DNA from: Pseudofrankia inefficax
GTDB lineage: Bacteria; Actinomycetota; Actinomycetes; Frankiales; Frankiaceae
Reading direction: 5' to 3'
DNA length: 64,000 nucleotides
Assembly (NCBI RefSeq): GCF_000166135.1
Contig: NC_014666.1
Span: forward strand, 7,502,001 to 7,566,000
Numbering within the stretch: position 1 is the first letter of the stretch; every line of letters begins with the position of its first letter. The notes under the pieces were generated by a model that saw nothing but the letters and a program-made list of their open reading frames with translations, did no database searches and was not told the DNA's origin. The position numbers and the translations under genes are program-made. Shown here piece after piece: positions 9,123-22,052 of the stretch.

Positions 9123-9149
9123 TGTCGATCCGGCCGGAAGCCGTTCGTC
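9123..9149 (+). promoter_or_regulatory. ECF42-type promoter upstream of DGPF gene
   Basis: TGTCGA at 9123-9128 and CGTC at 9146-9149, separated by 17 bp. The published ECF42 consensus, as I recall it, is TGTCGA in the -35 and CG(A/T)C in the -10 region, so both halves match. It lies about 52 bp before the DGPF start, and the sigma gene follows, suggesting direct autoregulation of the pair. Confidence 0.6.
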
Positions 9150-9200
9150 GGACCGTTGAGTGGCCCGAGCAGCGGGCCCAGCGATGACAGGGGACACGCG

Positions 9201-9548
9201 ATGGCGCAGTACCTGATCCTGATCTACGAGAACGAGGCCGGCTACGTCGACGGCGGCGAGGCGGTCAACAGCCGGGTCATGCAGGGGCACATCACCTTCA
9301 ACGAGAAGAACGCCGCGGCGGTGAGCGGTGGCAACGCCCTGCAGCCGGAGGCCACCGCGACCTCGATCCGCTCGGACGGCGCCGGCGGGTTCGCCGTCAC
9401 CGACGGGCCGTTCGCCGAGACCAAGGAGGCCCTCGGCGGCTACTACCTGATCGAGGCGGCCAACCTGGACGAGGCGATCGCGATCGCCAAGGAGGTCCCC
9501 GCCGAGTTCGGCGGCGTCGAGGTCCGCCCGATCCGGGTCTTCACCTGA
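9201..9548 (+). CDS. YCII/DGPF-domain protein
   Basis: 115-residue member of the YCII-related (DGPF) family: start MAQYLILIYENE, and the family-naming motif VTDGPFAETKEALGGYYLIEA in the middle. The fold is a small ferredoxin-like dimer; the biochemical role is unsettled, but these proteins are the standard genomic partners of ECF42 sigma factors. ATG 9201 follows AGGGGA at a good distance; the longer frame from 9156 lacks a ribosome site. An ECF42-type promoter lies just upstream and the sigma gene starts 46 bp downstream, so one operon is likely. Confidence 0.9.
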   Translation: MAQYLILIYENEAGYVDGGEAVNSRVMQGHITFNEKNAAAVSGGNALQPEATATSIRSDGAGGFAVTDGPFAETKEALGGYYLIEAANLDEAIAIAKEVPAEFGGVEVRPIRVFT

Positions 9549-9594
9549 GCCGGACCGGCCCACGACGATCGTCCGGCGTGGCCGGCGGGTCCGG

Positions 9595-11037
9595 ATGACG
9601 AAGGACCCGGGTGCCTCCGACCGGGAGGGCCGCGGTTCGCGCGCGGCCGCGGCCGCCGAGGTGGCGGCCGCGGTCGCGGACGCGCACCGGCGCGAGTGGG
9701 CCTTCGTGCTCGCCGCGACGGTCCGGCTCACCCGCGACCTCGACCTCGCGGAGGAATGCGTCCAGGACGCGTACGCCCGCGCACTGACCGCGTGGGCCAA
9801 CGAGGGAATCCCGACCCGGCCCGGCGGCTGGCTCACGACCGTCGCCCGCAACCGCGCCCTGGACCTGTTGCGCCGGGACGCGACGCTGCGCCGCAGCCTC
9901 CCGCTGCTGCTGGAGGACGAGACCGAGCCGAGCCCGGAGGAGGGCCTGTTCGCGTCGCCCGGCTCGCTTCTCGGTCCGGCCAACCGTGGCCCGGCCGCGT
10001 GGCGGTCAGTCCGCCTGCCGTTCGGCGACGCGGCCCAGGCCCGGCCCGTTGGAGACCTTTCCGAGCTGCCGGTGGTCCCGGGCGCCGCCGACGACCGGCT
10101 GCGGCTGATCTTCATCTGCTGCCATCCGGCGCTGGCCCCCGAGGCACGGGTGGCACTGACGCTGCGGCTGCTGTGCGGGCTCACGACGGTCGAGGTCGCG
10201 CGGGCGTTCCTCGTCGCCGAGACCACGATGGCCGCCCGGATCACCCGGGCCAAGAAGAAGATCGCCGCCGCTCGCATCCCGTATCGGCTGCCACCCGCCC
10301 AGGAGCTGCCCGAGCGGGTCGACGCGGTGCTCACCGTCGTCCACCTGCTGTTCACCACCGGCCACACCGCGCCCGTCGGGGCGGACCTCGTGCGCCGAGA
10401 TCTGGTCGAGCGGGCCGTCGACCTGGCCAGGATGCTGCGGCTGCTGCTCCCGGACGACCCGGACGTCGCCGGCCTGCTCGCCCTGATCCTGCTGACCGAC
10501 GCCCGGACGGCAGGGCGGGTCGGGCCCGACGGGCGGCTGCTGCTCCTGGCCGAGCAGGACCGGGCCCAGTGGGACCGGGCCGCGATCGACGAGGGCCTCG
10601 GGCTGGTGCGCGCGGCGCTGGTGCGCCGGGGGTCGCGGCCCGGGCCGGCCCGGTTGCCCGGCCGGTTCCCGTTGATGGCTGCGATCGCCGCCGTCCATTC
10701 CGGGTCGCCGAGCTGGGCTGACACCGACTGGCGGGAGATCGTCGGCCTCTACGACCTGCTGGCGCACCGCTGGCCCTCGCCGGTGGTGGCGCTCAACCGC
10801 GCGGTCGCGGTCGGCTTCGCCGACGGTCCGGCCGCCGGCCTCGCCGCCCTCGACGAGCTCGCCGCCGAGCCCCAGCTCGCCGGGTACGGCTACCTGCCCG
10901 CCGCCCGGGCCGACTTCCTGCGCTCCCTCGGCCGGATCGCCGAGGCTCGCCTCGCCTACGAGGAGGCCCTGCTGCTCACCGAGAACACGGTCGAGCGCGA
11001 CTTCCTCACCGGCCGGCTGGCGGAGCTGGGCCGCTGA
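9595..11037 (+). CDS. ECF42-family RNA polymerase sigma factor with C-terminal TPR-like extension
   Basis: 480 residues. Sigma-2 region: RLTRDLDLAEECVQDAYARA followed by PGGWLTTVARNRALDLLRR (about 43-95), which contacts core polymerase and the -10. Sigma-4: ALTLRLLCGLTTVEVARAFL followed by TTMAARITRAKKKI (about 184-225), the -35-binding helix-turn-helix. The long C-terminal part (240-480: LYDLLAHRWPSPVVALNRAVA, LPAARADFLRSLGRIAEA) is the TPR-like extension that defines ECF42 and replaces an anti-sigma factor in control. Oddity: about 45 residues (near 122-167, EEGLFASPGSLLGPANRG to LPVVPGAADDRL) are inserted between sigma-2 and sigma-4, where relatives have a short linker. Coupled with the upstream DGPF gene. 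Confidence 0.9.
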   Translation: MTKDPGASDREGRGSRAAAAAEVAAAVADAHRREWAFVLAATVRLTRDLDLAEECVQDAYARALTAWANEGIPTRPGGWLTTVARNRALDLLRRDATLRRSLPLLLEDETEPSPEEGLFASPGSLLGPANRGPAAWRSVRLPFGDAAQARPVGDLSELPVVPGAADDRLRLIFICCHPALAPEARVALTLRLLCGLTTVEVARAFLVAETTMAARITRAKKKIAAARIPYRLPPAQELPERVDAVLTVVHLLFTTGHTAPVGADLVRRDLVERAVDLARMLRLLLPDDPDVAGLLALILLTDARTAGRVGPDGRLLLLAEQDRAQWDRAAIDEGLGLVRAALVRRGSRPGPARLPGRFPLMAAIAAVHSGSPSWADTDWREIVGLYDLLAHRWPSPVVALNRAVAVGFADGPAAGLAALDELAAEPQLAGYGYLPAARADFLRSLGRIAEARLAYEEALLLTENTVERDFLTGRLAELGR

Positions 11038-11135
11038 CGACAGCTCTTGCGAAGCCGAGCCGAGCCGACGCACGCTTCGGTGCGCCTCCCCGCCATCGCC
11101 GGGAGGGCGGGGCGACCGGTGGAGGTGACCACGGC

Positions 11136-11918
11136 ATGACGACGCTGGCCGGGGGCGGGCAGGAACGGGTGTTAGCCGGCAAGGTCGCGATCGTGACCGG
11201 GTCCGGGCAGGGCGTCGGTCAGGGGATCGCCCTGGCGCTGGCCGGCGCGGGGGCGCACGTCGTGGTCTGCGGGCGCACCGAGGCGACGATCGACGCCACC
11301 CGGACCGAGATCGAGGCCCGGGGCGCCAGGGCCCTCGCGGTCCGCTGCGACGTGATGGTTCCCGACGACCTGGACCGCCTGGTGGCCCGGACCGTCGAAG
11401 CGTTCGGAACGGTCGACATCCTGGTCAACTCGGCGATGGTCGTCCCGGCGGGCACGCTGTTGGAGATCAGCGAGGAGGCCGTCGCGGCGGGCTGGGAGTC
11501 CGGCCCGCTCGCCGCCCTGCGCCTGATGCGGCTGTGCCACCCCTACCTGCGCGGCGGGGGCACCGTCATCAACGTCTCGTCGAGCGCCTCGGTGAACCCG
11601 TCGACGCACAGCCGGGGCGTGTACGCGGCGACGAAGGCCGCGTTGAACGCGCTTTCCCGCGGCGCCGCGAACGAATGGGGCCCCGACGGCATCCGGGTCA
11701 ACACGATCTTCCCGCTGGCCAGCACCCCCGCGCTGCGGCGCTTCGCCGCGGAGGAGCCGGACGCGATGGCCGACGTCATCGCCGGCATCCCGCTGCGGCG
11801 CCTCGGCGACCAGGAGACGGACATCGGCGCGGCAGCCGTCTTCCTCGCGAGCCCCGCCTCCTCCTACATCACCGGCGCCATCCTGCCGGTGGACGGCGGC
11901 GCCGCCTACGTCCGGTAG
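11136..11918 (+). CDS. SDR family NAD(P)-dependent oxidoreductase
   Basis: 260-residue classical short-chain dehydrogenase. TGSGQGVG (21-28) is the dinucleotide-binding TGxxxGxG. The active-site triad is visible as Ser in NVSSSASV and YxxxK in GVYAATKAAL (Tyr near 162, Lys near 166), and the C-terminus ILPVDGGAAYVR is typical of FabG-like enzymes. The usual NNAG structural motif reads VNSAM. Reduces or oxidises an alcohol/ketone; the substrate cannot be told. GGTGGAGGTGACC precedes the ATG. It ends 13 bp from the convergent membrane protein gene. Confidence 0.85.
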   Translation: MTTLAGGGQERVLAGKVAIVTGSGQGVGQGIALALAGAGAHVVVCGRTEATIDATRTEIEARGARALAVRCDVMVPDDLDRLVARTVEAFGTVDILVNSAMVVPAGTLLEISEEAVAAGWESGPLAALRLMRLCHPYLRGGGTVINVSSSASVNPSTHSRGVYAATKAALNALSRGAANEWGPDGIRVNTIFPLASTPALRRFAAEEPDAMADVIAGIPLRRLGDQETDIGAAAVFLASPASSYITGAILPVDGGAAYVR

Positions 11919-11931
11919 ACCCGCCGGGCGA

Positions 11932-14055
11932 TCAGGAGAGGCGGGGCGTCGCCGGTGGCCGACGGGGAAACGGCCACCGGCGCGGCAGCCACCGGGCGAG
12001 CGGGCCGCCGCCAGGCCAGCGCGGCAGCGGCCAGCGCGGCACGGCGCTGCCCGCGAGGGTCCAGAGCGAGCAGGCGAGGCAGCCAAGCCCGAGCCCCGCG
12101 CAGAGAGCCAGGAGCCACAGGACCGCGGCCGGCGAGTGGACGCCGGACATCACCAGCGCGGCCGCCAGCCGCCGGGCCGGGTGGTAGCGCGCCAGGACCG
12201 GGTACTTGAAGGCGAGCTCACGGGTGAACATCACTGCCGCGAACGCGCCGAGCCCGGCGACGACCAGGACCGTCGGCAGGCCGCGCCGGGCGAACGGCAG
12301 CGCGGCCAGGGCGGTGGCGAGCAAGAGCGCGGCGATCGGGATCGCCGGGAGCAGGTAGCGGGCGAACCACATGCCACCGGCGGCGACGTAGCCGACAAGC
12401 GTGGCCGTCACCACCACGACATGCAGCGCGATCAGCAGCCAGGCGACCACGGCCAGCGTTCGCGACCGCCAACCGCTGTCCAGGCCCGGCAGGGACCAGC
12501 GAGCCACCCAGCGCGCTACCGCCAGCAGCAGGCCGGCCGCGAACACCCAGAGCAGCAGCGTCGGCACGGGTCGCAGGACCGGCCCTTCGCCGATCAGGGC
12601 GACGCGCCCGAACGAGCCCCGATAGATCGCCGACCAGAACGCCTCCGAGCGCAGAATCTGCGGAATCGACATCGGTGACGAGCTGGTCGGGAACATCCGG
12701 GCGATCAGGCCCGAACCGGTGATGTCGCCGTAGAGCGACTGGTTGCGTCGGTAGAACCAGCCGATTCCGGCGACGAGCACCGCGACGCCGGCCACGGTCG
12801 TCGCGGCACCGCGTCCGACCTGTCGCCAGACCGGCAGCCGGCCGCGTCGTTCGGACGACCTTCCCGTCTCCTGCTCGTCCACGACCGTGCCGTCGGCCCG
12901 CGGCGGGGGTGGGGACGGGACGTCCCGCGGCGGAACAGCCCTGGACAGGCCCGCGTGCAGGGCGACGGCGATCCCGGCGGTCGGCACGATCAGGCCCGCG
13001 GCCAGCAGTCCACTGGCTCGGGTGGACGCGGCCGCCAGCACCGCGGCGCCGAGGACGACGAGCCTCCCCGTCGACGGTCCACGGCGCAGCACGACCACGA
13101 CCGCGGCCAACGCCAGGGTGATCGTCAGCACCGCGAGCGCGTCGTTGTAGACCTGACCGGCCGTGTTCACGAACATGCCGATGACGCCGGTGATCGCCGC
13201 GGCACCGACCGCCAGGTCCGGGCGGCCCGGCAGTAGCTCGCGGACCAGCCAGGCGACGGCCACCAGCGCGAGGATGCCGAACCCGATGTTGACGAGCCGC
13301 GCGGCGCGGAACCCCGCGATCGGATGACCGGCCTCCAGGCCGATCTTCAGGGGTACCGCCTCGATCGCGTAGAACAGCGGCGGATGGTTCGCGGTGTAGG
13401 TCATCTGGGTGTTGCCACGGATGCCCCGTGAACCGCGGGCGCAGGCCGGCATACCGCCGTCGACGGACATCTGCACGGCCAGCGAGGTCGGACGGGAGGC
13501 CGTGCTGGCCGGGACCGCCGAGGTTCGGGCGCCCTGGGAGCCCGAACCGCCGCCGGGGCCCGGAGTGGCGCGGCCCGGGTTGAGGAGGTCTGGAGTCGCG
13601 CGGACCGTCGACGAGACGGTCTTGACGGTCCGGCCCCGGTCCCTGGTCGCGCCCGGCACGGCGCCCGGCACAGCGGCCGGGCCGGCGCGCCCGGTGCCGT
13701 GGGACCGGCTGTTCACGCCGAGCCGGGCGATCTCGATCCCCGCTCGGGCCTGCTCGGGGGTCACCCGGCAGTCGGCCGGAATGCCGGGCATTCCGGGCAG
13801 CACGGCGTGAACGGGAGTACCGAGGACGGGGAGGGTCCCACTCGCGACGTCGAGCGCGTAGGAGGTGTGCTGGGCCTCGTCACCGCTGGTGAACGGCGGC
13901 ATGGCGAGCGCCGTGAGCCCCGCCAGCGCCGCGAAGACCAGTCCCGCGCCGACGACGCCGAGCGCCACCCACCGCCGCACCACCGCGGCTCCGCCACCGC
14001 CGCCGGTCTCGCGCTGGGTCAGGCCGTGCTCGTTACCCGACAGCCCCGTCGCCAC
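11932..14055 (-). CDS. GT-C/DUF2142-like polytopic membrane protein, probable glycosyltransferase
   Basis: 707 residues, many hydrophobic helices. Helix 1 is followed by MPPFTSGDEAQHTSYAL, where the acidic DE pair after helix 1 matches the catalytic position of GT-C enzymes that use polyprenyl-phosphate sugars on the outer face. The C-terminal FARYLLPAIPIAALLLATAL is typical of DUF2142-like proteins. ANHPPLFYAIEAVPL is shared in form with the paralogue at 25006. The first external loop holds an extra Ser/Thr/Pro/Gly-rich stretch of roughly 90 residues before TANHPP, and a cytoplasmic Arg/Pro/Asp-rich loop (PPRDVPSPPPPRADG) sits mid-protein. A GTG start at 14055 is assumed. Probably modifies an envelope glycan; donor unknown. 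Confidence 0.65.
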   Translation of the reverse strand: MATGLSGNEHGLTQRETGGGGGAAVVRRWVALGVVGAGLVFAALAGLTALAMPPFTSGDEAQHTSYALDVASGTLPVLGTPVHAVLPGMPGIPADCRVTPEQARAGIEIARLGVNSRSHGTGRAGPAAVPGAVPGATRDRGRTVKTVSSTVRATPDLLNPGRATPGPGGGSGSQGARTSAVPASTASRPTSLAVQMSVDGGMPACARGSRGIRGNTQMTYTANHPPLFYAIEAVPLKIGLEAGHPIAGFRAARLVNIGFGILALVAVAWLVRELLPGRPDLAVGAAAITGVIGMFVNTAGQVYNDALAVLTITLALAAVVVVLRRGPSTGRLVVLGAAVLAAASTRASGLLAAGLIVPTAGIAVALHAGLSRAVPPRDVPSPPPPRADGTVVDEQETGRSSERRGRLPVWRQVGRGAATTVAGVAVLVAGIGWFYRRNQSLYGDITGSGLIARMFPTSSSPMSIPQILRSEAFWSAIYRGSFGRVALIGEGPVLRPVPTLLLWVFAAGLLLAVARWVARWSLPGLDSGWRSRTLAVVAWLLIALHVVVVTATLVGYVAAGGMWFARYLLPAIPIAALLLATALAALPFARRGLPTVLVVAGLGAFAAVMFTRELAFKYPVLARYHPARRLAAALVMSGVHSPAAVLWLLALCAGLGLGCLACSLWTLAGSAVPRWPLPRWPGGGPLARWLPRRWPFPRRPPATPRLS

Positions 14056-14226
14056 GTAAGTTCCCGATCGCCCGCGGGCGGCCGGCCGCGCCGGCCAATT
14101 CGCCCAAAGGAGACCGTAGCCGCCGACCCGACCGGTCCGGCACGCACCCTACGCAGCCAGGCGATCACGGCGAAACGCGCCGGCCGTCGACGGACCGGCT
14201 CGGGCCGTGACGCTGCGAGCCCTACT

Positions 14227-14263
14227 CTGGGGCCCTGACGCTGGGGCCCTGACGCTGGGGCCC
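14227..14263. repeat. 14-bp tandem repeat
   Basis: Two and a half head-to-tail copies of CTGGGGCCCTGACG, ending 3 bp from the stop of the dehydrogenase gene on the minus strand. Each unit contains the palindrome GGGGCCC, so the transcript can fold. It lies in the 211-bp gap between two minus-strand genes, where nothing else is recognisable. Confidence 0.6.
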
Positions 14264-14266
14264 GGG

Positions 14267-15187
14267 TCAGGCCTCGGCCGAGTACGCCGAGTAGGGGCGA
14301 CGGGACGGGTCCGCGGCGCCGGGTGGCGCGGCGTCGGTGTCCAGCGCCGGCAGGTCCGCGATGGCGGCGAAGTCGTGCTCACCCTGGCCGCGGCGGGCGG
14401 CCTCGGCCGTCAGCTGGAGCACGGCCTGCGCCACACCGAGCTGGCGAGGGGTCGCGCGGCAGGCGAGGCGGACGTCCTTCGCCAACGCCTCGACCGTGAA
14501 CGCGGCCGGGGTGAAGTCCCCGGACTCGATCATCGCCCGCTTGTAGCCGAGCACGCCGCCGAGGAAGCCGCCGGCCAGCTCACCGACGACCAGATCCCGG
14601 TCGAGGCCCAGGTCGGCCCCCAGGGCGAGGGTCTCGGCGATGCCGGCCATCGCCTCGGCGAGGCTCAGGTTGACCACCAGCTTCAGTGCGCTGCCGGCGC
14701 CGACCTCGCCCACATGGACGATCTTCGCCGGGTCACCGAACAGCTCGAGTACCGGCCTGGCCGCGGCGAGATCGGCCGGGCTCGCGCCGACGAGGATCTT
14801 CAGCGTGCCGTCCCGGGCCGGGCCCAGGGTCCCGGCGACCGGGGCGTCGACGTAGCGCAGCCCGGCGGCGTTCGCGGCCCGGCCGAGCTCGCGAGCCGCC
14901 TCGGGCCCGACTGTGGTCCCGTTGATGACCAGGAGACCGGTGGGGGCCGCCACGTGGACGGACTCCATCACCTCGCCGGCCGACTCCGGCCCGAACAGCA
15001 TCAGCACCGCGACGTCGGCGTCGGCCACCGCGTCCGCCACCGACCCGGCCTCGCGGGCACCGGCCGCGACCAGCTCGGGCGCCCGTGCCGGCGTCCGGTT
15101 CCAGATCGTGAGCTCATGCCCGCCGGCCAGCACGTGGGCCGCCATCAGCCGGCCCATCTTCCCCATCCCGAGAAACGCCACCCGCAC
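14267..15187 (-). CDS. NAD(P)-dependent beta-hydroxyacid dehydrogenase (3-hydroxyisobutyrate dehydrogenase family)
   Basis: 306 residues. N-terminal Rossmann VAFLGMGKMGRLMA with GxGxxG (7-12), substrate-side DAPVAGT (114-120; family usually DAPVSGG) and the catalytic lysine in GSALKLVVN (Lys169). Oxidises or reduces short beta-hydroxyacids or imines; 3-hydroxyisobutyrate, tartronate semialdehyde and imine reductase activities all occur in this family, so the substrate is open. GTG at 15187 is chosen because CGGGAGG sits 6 bp upstream and the fold begins at once; the frame is open further upstream with no motif. The neighbours give no clear pathway. Confidence 0.85.
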   Translation of the reverse strand: MRVAFLGMGKMGRLMAAHVLAGGHELTIWNRTPARAPELVAAGAREAGSVADAVADADVAVLMLFGPESAGEVMESVHVAAPTGLLVINGTTVGPEAARELGRAANAAGLRYVDAPVAGTLGPARDGTLKILVGASPADLAAARPVLELFGDPAKIVHVGEVGAGSALKLVVNLSLAEAMAGIAETLALGADLGLDRDLVVGELAGGFLGGVLGYKRAMIESGDFTPAAFTVEALAKDVRLACRATPRQLGVAQAVLQLTAEAARRGQGEHDFAAIADLPALDTDAAPPGAADPSRRPYSAYSAEA

Positions 15188-15384
15188 GTCGGACCTCCCG
15201 TCGTCGCCAACCCACCATCGGGTCCCGTGGCTCCCCGCGGCCGACAGCACCGTGGCCACCGCCCCGCCTCGCACGGCGGCACCTGCCGCAAGGAACAACG
15301 CGGCCGCCCCGAACTATTGCCTACCCGGCTCAACCCGCCTCGCGCGCCGACTGGCCCAGGTCGCTGGCTGCCTGCGACCGCCTG

Positions 15385-17112
15385 TCACGGAATGGCCACC
15401 GTCTCGGCACTCCGGTCCAGTGTCGCGGCCGGGTCGGAGGTGGCGGCCGGGTCAGTGGACGGGATCACGGCGCCAGGCTCGGGCATGGTCCGCGCGGCGC
15501 CGCGACGCAGGGCGCGGGCGAGGCTGGCTGCGCCGAGGATCGCCGCGGCCCCGAGGATCCCGATCACCGAGGCCAGATACCGGTAGTCGAAACCCGCGGT
15601 CGCCGCGCTGAGCGCCAGGACGGACAGGCCGCCACCGCCCAGCAGCCAGAACGCCGGTGGCGGGCCGGGCCGGCGCCGCAGTCGCGCGATCGGCACGGCC
15701 AGCAGCCCGGCCACCAGCCCTGCCCCGACCAGCGGCATCGGCGCGTAGGCCAGCCGGGCGTAGGCGGCCAGCGGCCCGGCCAGCCCGTGGTTGAGCCTGG
15801 TCGTGACGAAGTAGCCGTCGGCTGCGCGCCGGTCGCTGTCCTGCGCCGCGTTGGTCAGCTGGTCGGGCAGCTCCCAGGTGTCGGGCCGGGAGGTCGTCGA
15901 CGTCTCGTGCCGGGTCGGCGCGAAGTAGCCGGCGAAGTAGTCGGCCGAGGTCCGCAGCAGCATCCCGGGCTGGGCCCGGATGACGGCGTCCGCGAACTCT
16001 CCGGCCAGCTGCTCGCGGCCCTTCGGGATGCGGGTGTGGCCCTGGCGCAGCGGCGAGTTGGCCAGCCAGAGGTAGCTGTCGGGCTGGCCACGGTCTGCGA
16101 CGGGCCTCGGGTCACACAGCGTGGACAGCTGCGGCCGGTCCGCGGGCAGCACCGAGCAGTCGGCGAACGGCGCGACCCGGCCATAGAGGAAGAACCCGGA
16201 GTGCGCGGACACCGTGAACCCGGCGCCCTCGGACGCGCTCCACCCGCTGTAGGCACAGATCGGCGCGGCGGCGGCCAGCCCGAACGACAGCAGCAACGCC
16301 CCCGCCTGGGACGCCGCGCGAAGCCGCGAGACGCCGCCCGAGCGGTGGGCCCGCACGGCCGCGGCGCCCACGGTCAGCGCCAGGACGACGAAGCCCACCG
16401 CGAGCGGCCCGTAGCCGACGGTCCGCACCGGCAGGCTGGCACCGAGCAGCAGCCCGGCGACGGGGACGACCGACAGCCGGGGCCGGCCCGGCACCGCGAG
16501 CAGCAGCAGGCCAAGCCCGGTCAGCGCGCTGAACAGCGTCTCCGCGAGCACGAACTGGCCGAGATCCAGCACCCACGGCGACAGCAGCACCGGCGCCGCG
16601 CACAGCGTCGCCAGCCACGGCCGGCGGGTCACCCGGACGGCGACGGCGTAGGTGACGACGCCGACGAGGAACGTCAGCGACTGCTGGACGAGGACCAGCC
16701 GGGTGAGGTGCTCCTCGCCGCGCACGAGCCGCAGGAACATCGGGTAGCCGCTGGGCCGCCAGTCCGCCGGCCACAGTCCGTGCCAGGTCTGGTCGAGATA
16801 GGCGCCCGAGTCGCCGAGGTACATCAACGCCGGCTGGTAGGCCGCGACGACGATCCCCCGGGCCGCGAGGGCGACCGCCGCGATCAGCCCGAACAACGCG
16901 TGGCGCCGCAGCAGCCGTCCGAGCCTGGACCCGGCGCCAGGACGCGCCTCGGGGTTGACCGGGGCGGGGCCAGCGTCCGCTTCGGCCGAGTCCGCTTCGG
17001 CCGCGGCCGCCGCGGGGTCGGATCTGGGCTCGAAGGGCCCGCGGGTGGCCGTGGGTGACTGGGCCATGACCGTCGGGGCGGTCATGGCCGGCTCGTCGGT
17101 CGGCGTCGCCAT
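15385..17112 (-). CDS. GT39-like polytopic membrane protein, putative glycosyltransferase
   Basis: 575 residues. A cytoplasmic Ala/Glu-rich tail of about 80 residues is followed by a first helix and ALMYLGDSGAYLDQTW, the acidic loop after helix 1 typical of GT-C mannosyl/arabinosyl-type transferases. Then WRPSGYPMFLRLV and about ten more helices. An external domain near the middle holds three or four cysteines (ICAYSGW, FADCSVLP, STLCDPRP). ATG 17112 has GGAGG only 2 bp upstream; an ATG nine codons downstream is the alternative. Divergent from the exporter at 17308, so the operator-like repeats between them could affect both. Confidence 0.6.
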   Translation of the reverse strand: MATPTDEPAMTAPTVMAQSPTATRGPFEPRSDPAAAAAEADSAEADAGPAPVNPEARPGAGSRLGRLLRRHALFGLIAAVALAARGIVVAAYQPALMYLGDSGAYLDQTWHGLWPADWRPSGYPMFLRLVRGEEHLTRLVLVQQSLTFLVGVVTYAVAVRVTRRPWLATLCAAPVLLSPWVLDLGQFVLAETLFSALTGLGLLLLAVPGRPRLSVVPVAGLLLGASLPVRTVGYGPLAVGFVVLALTVGAAAVRAHRSGGVSRLRAASQAGALLLSFGLAAAAPICAYSGWSASEGAGFTVSAHSGFFLYGRVAPFADCSVLPADRPQLSTLCDPRPVADRGQPDSYLWLANSPLRQGHTRIPKGREQLAGEFADAVIRAQPGMLLRTSADYFAGYFAPTRHETSTTSRPDTWELPDQLTNAAQDSDRRAADGYFVTTRLNHGLAGPLAAYARLAYAPMPLVGAGLVAGLLAVPIARLRRRPGPPPAFWLLGGGGLSVLALSAATAGFDYRYLASVIGILGAAAILGAASLARALRRGAARTMPEPGAVIPSTDPAATSDPAATLDRSAETVAIP

Positions 17113-17241
17113 CGCCTCCAGTGTCCCAGCCGTCCCACCTGCACCGGCCCGTGGGGCGATCGGCCCGTTTCGTCCGGGTGGCGCGCCCGCCCCCGGCACC
17201 TGGTGACCCAGATCTCTGCAGTTCGGGAATTTTTGCGTTGA

Positions 17242-18987
<1,746 letters not shown>

Positions 18988-19013
18988 CCACGTCCCACCG
19001 GGCGTCCGACCAC

Positions 19014-19041
19014 GGCCGCCGGCCCGCCACCCCGGCGGTCC
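19014..19041 (+). terminator. GC-rich hairpin after first paired exporter
   Basis: GGCCGCCGG (19014-19022) pairs with CCGGCGG(T)CC (19032-19041), nine pairs with one bulged T and a 9-base loop, 26 bp after the exporter stop. No U-tract. It separates the exporter from the tetR unit. Confidence 0.5.
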
Positions 19042-19095
19042 GGCGGTTTGGCGGTTTGCGGTCCAGCGGGGCTCGGCTAGATTTATTCAGAGACT

Positions 19096-19141
19096 GCAAA
19101 GTTGTATGGCGAGCAAAGTTGTAGCATCAGCAAAGTTGTAG
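19096..19141 (+). promoter_or_regulatory. Three phased direct repeats, putative TetR operator (site B)
   Basis: GCAAAGTTGTAT (19096-19107), GCAAAGTTGTAG (19113-19124) and GCAAAGTTGTAG (19130-19141), with exact 17-bp spacing, about 70-115 bp before the tetR start. GACTGCAAA precedes the first unit as it does (ACTGCAAA) at site A. Most simply, binding sites of the adjacent TetR protein for autoregulation. Confidence 0.65.
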
Positions 19142-19212
19142 CACGCGCATGATTCGGCGACCTGACGCAACCGAGCCTGGAGCGACCGAGGCAGCGCGGG
19201 AGGAGGCCCCTC

Positions 19213-21661
<2,449 letters not shown>

Positions 21662-21670
21662 CACCGGGCA

Positions 21671-21731
21671 CGACCGCCGAGGAGGCCCGCGAGGCCTGAT
21701 CGCCCAGCTTCCCGGGCTTCCTCGGCGGTCG
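21671..21731 (+). terminator. Strong hairpin terminator after tetR-exporter operon
   Basis: Left arm CGACCGCCGAGGAGGCCCG (21671-21689) pairs with CGGGCTTCCTCGGCGGTCG (21713-21731), 18 Watson-Crick pairs plus one G-U over 19. It begins 10 bp after the exporter stop, with no U-tract. Confidence 0.7.
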
Positions 21732-21830
21732 GCCGCGGTCCCGTGCGCGGGTCGCCGCGCTTGTGGGCTGTGGCGACGCCGGTTTCCGCACGCAATCAGT
21801 GATCACTGACGGCCGTTCTCACGCCTAGGT

Positions 21831-21960
21831 GACCTTGATCGCGAACTGCGCATGCAAATCGTCGCTCGGCGTCGTGTTTTGCACCTTTTATCCATACGCA
21901 ACTAGCGATCATGGCCGGTTAGACACTCGAGATCGACCGAAGATCGCCAGTTGGGTATGG
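21831..21960 (-). repeat. 130-bp dispersed hairpin-containing repeat, copy 2 (inverted)
   Basis: Reverse-complement partner of 6955-7084, same length without gaps. Read on the minus strand, arms CCATACCCAACTGGCGATC and GATCGCTAGTTGCGTATGG form 17 Watson-Crick pairs plus one G-U over 19. Two stem positions differ from copy 1 by compensating changes on both sides. The 391-bp gap 21662-22052 contains the terminator and this element and no credible gene. Confidence 0.75.
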
Positions 21961-22052
21961 ATTTCGACATCTAGCCTCGCGTCCTCGGTGCGCGCGACAC
22001 GTTCCTTGGGGTCGCCGGCCTGGGTGAAGCTGGGTGCCAGGCCCGGAGGGAG

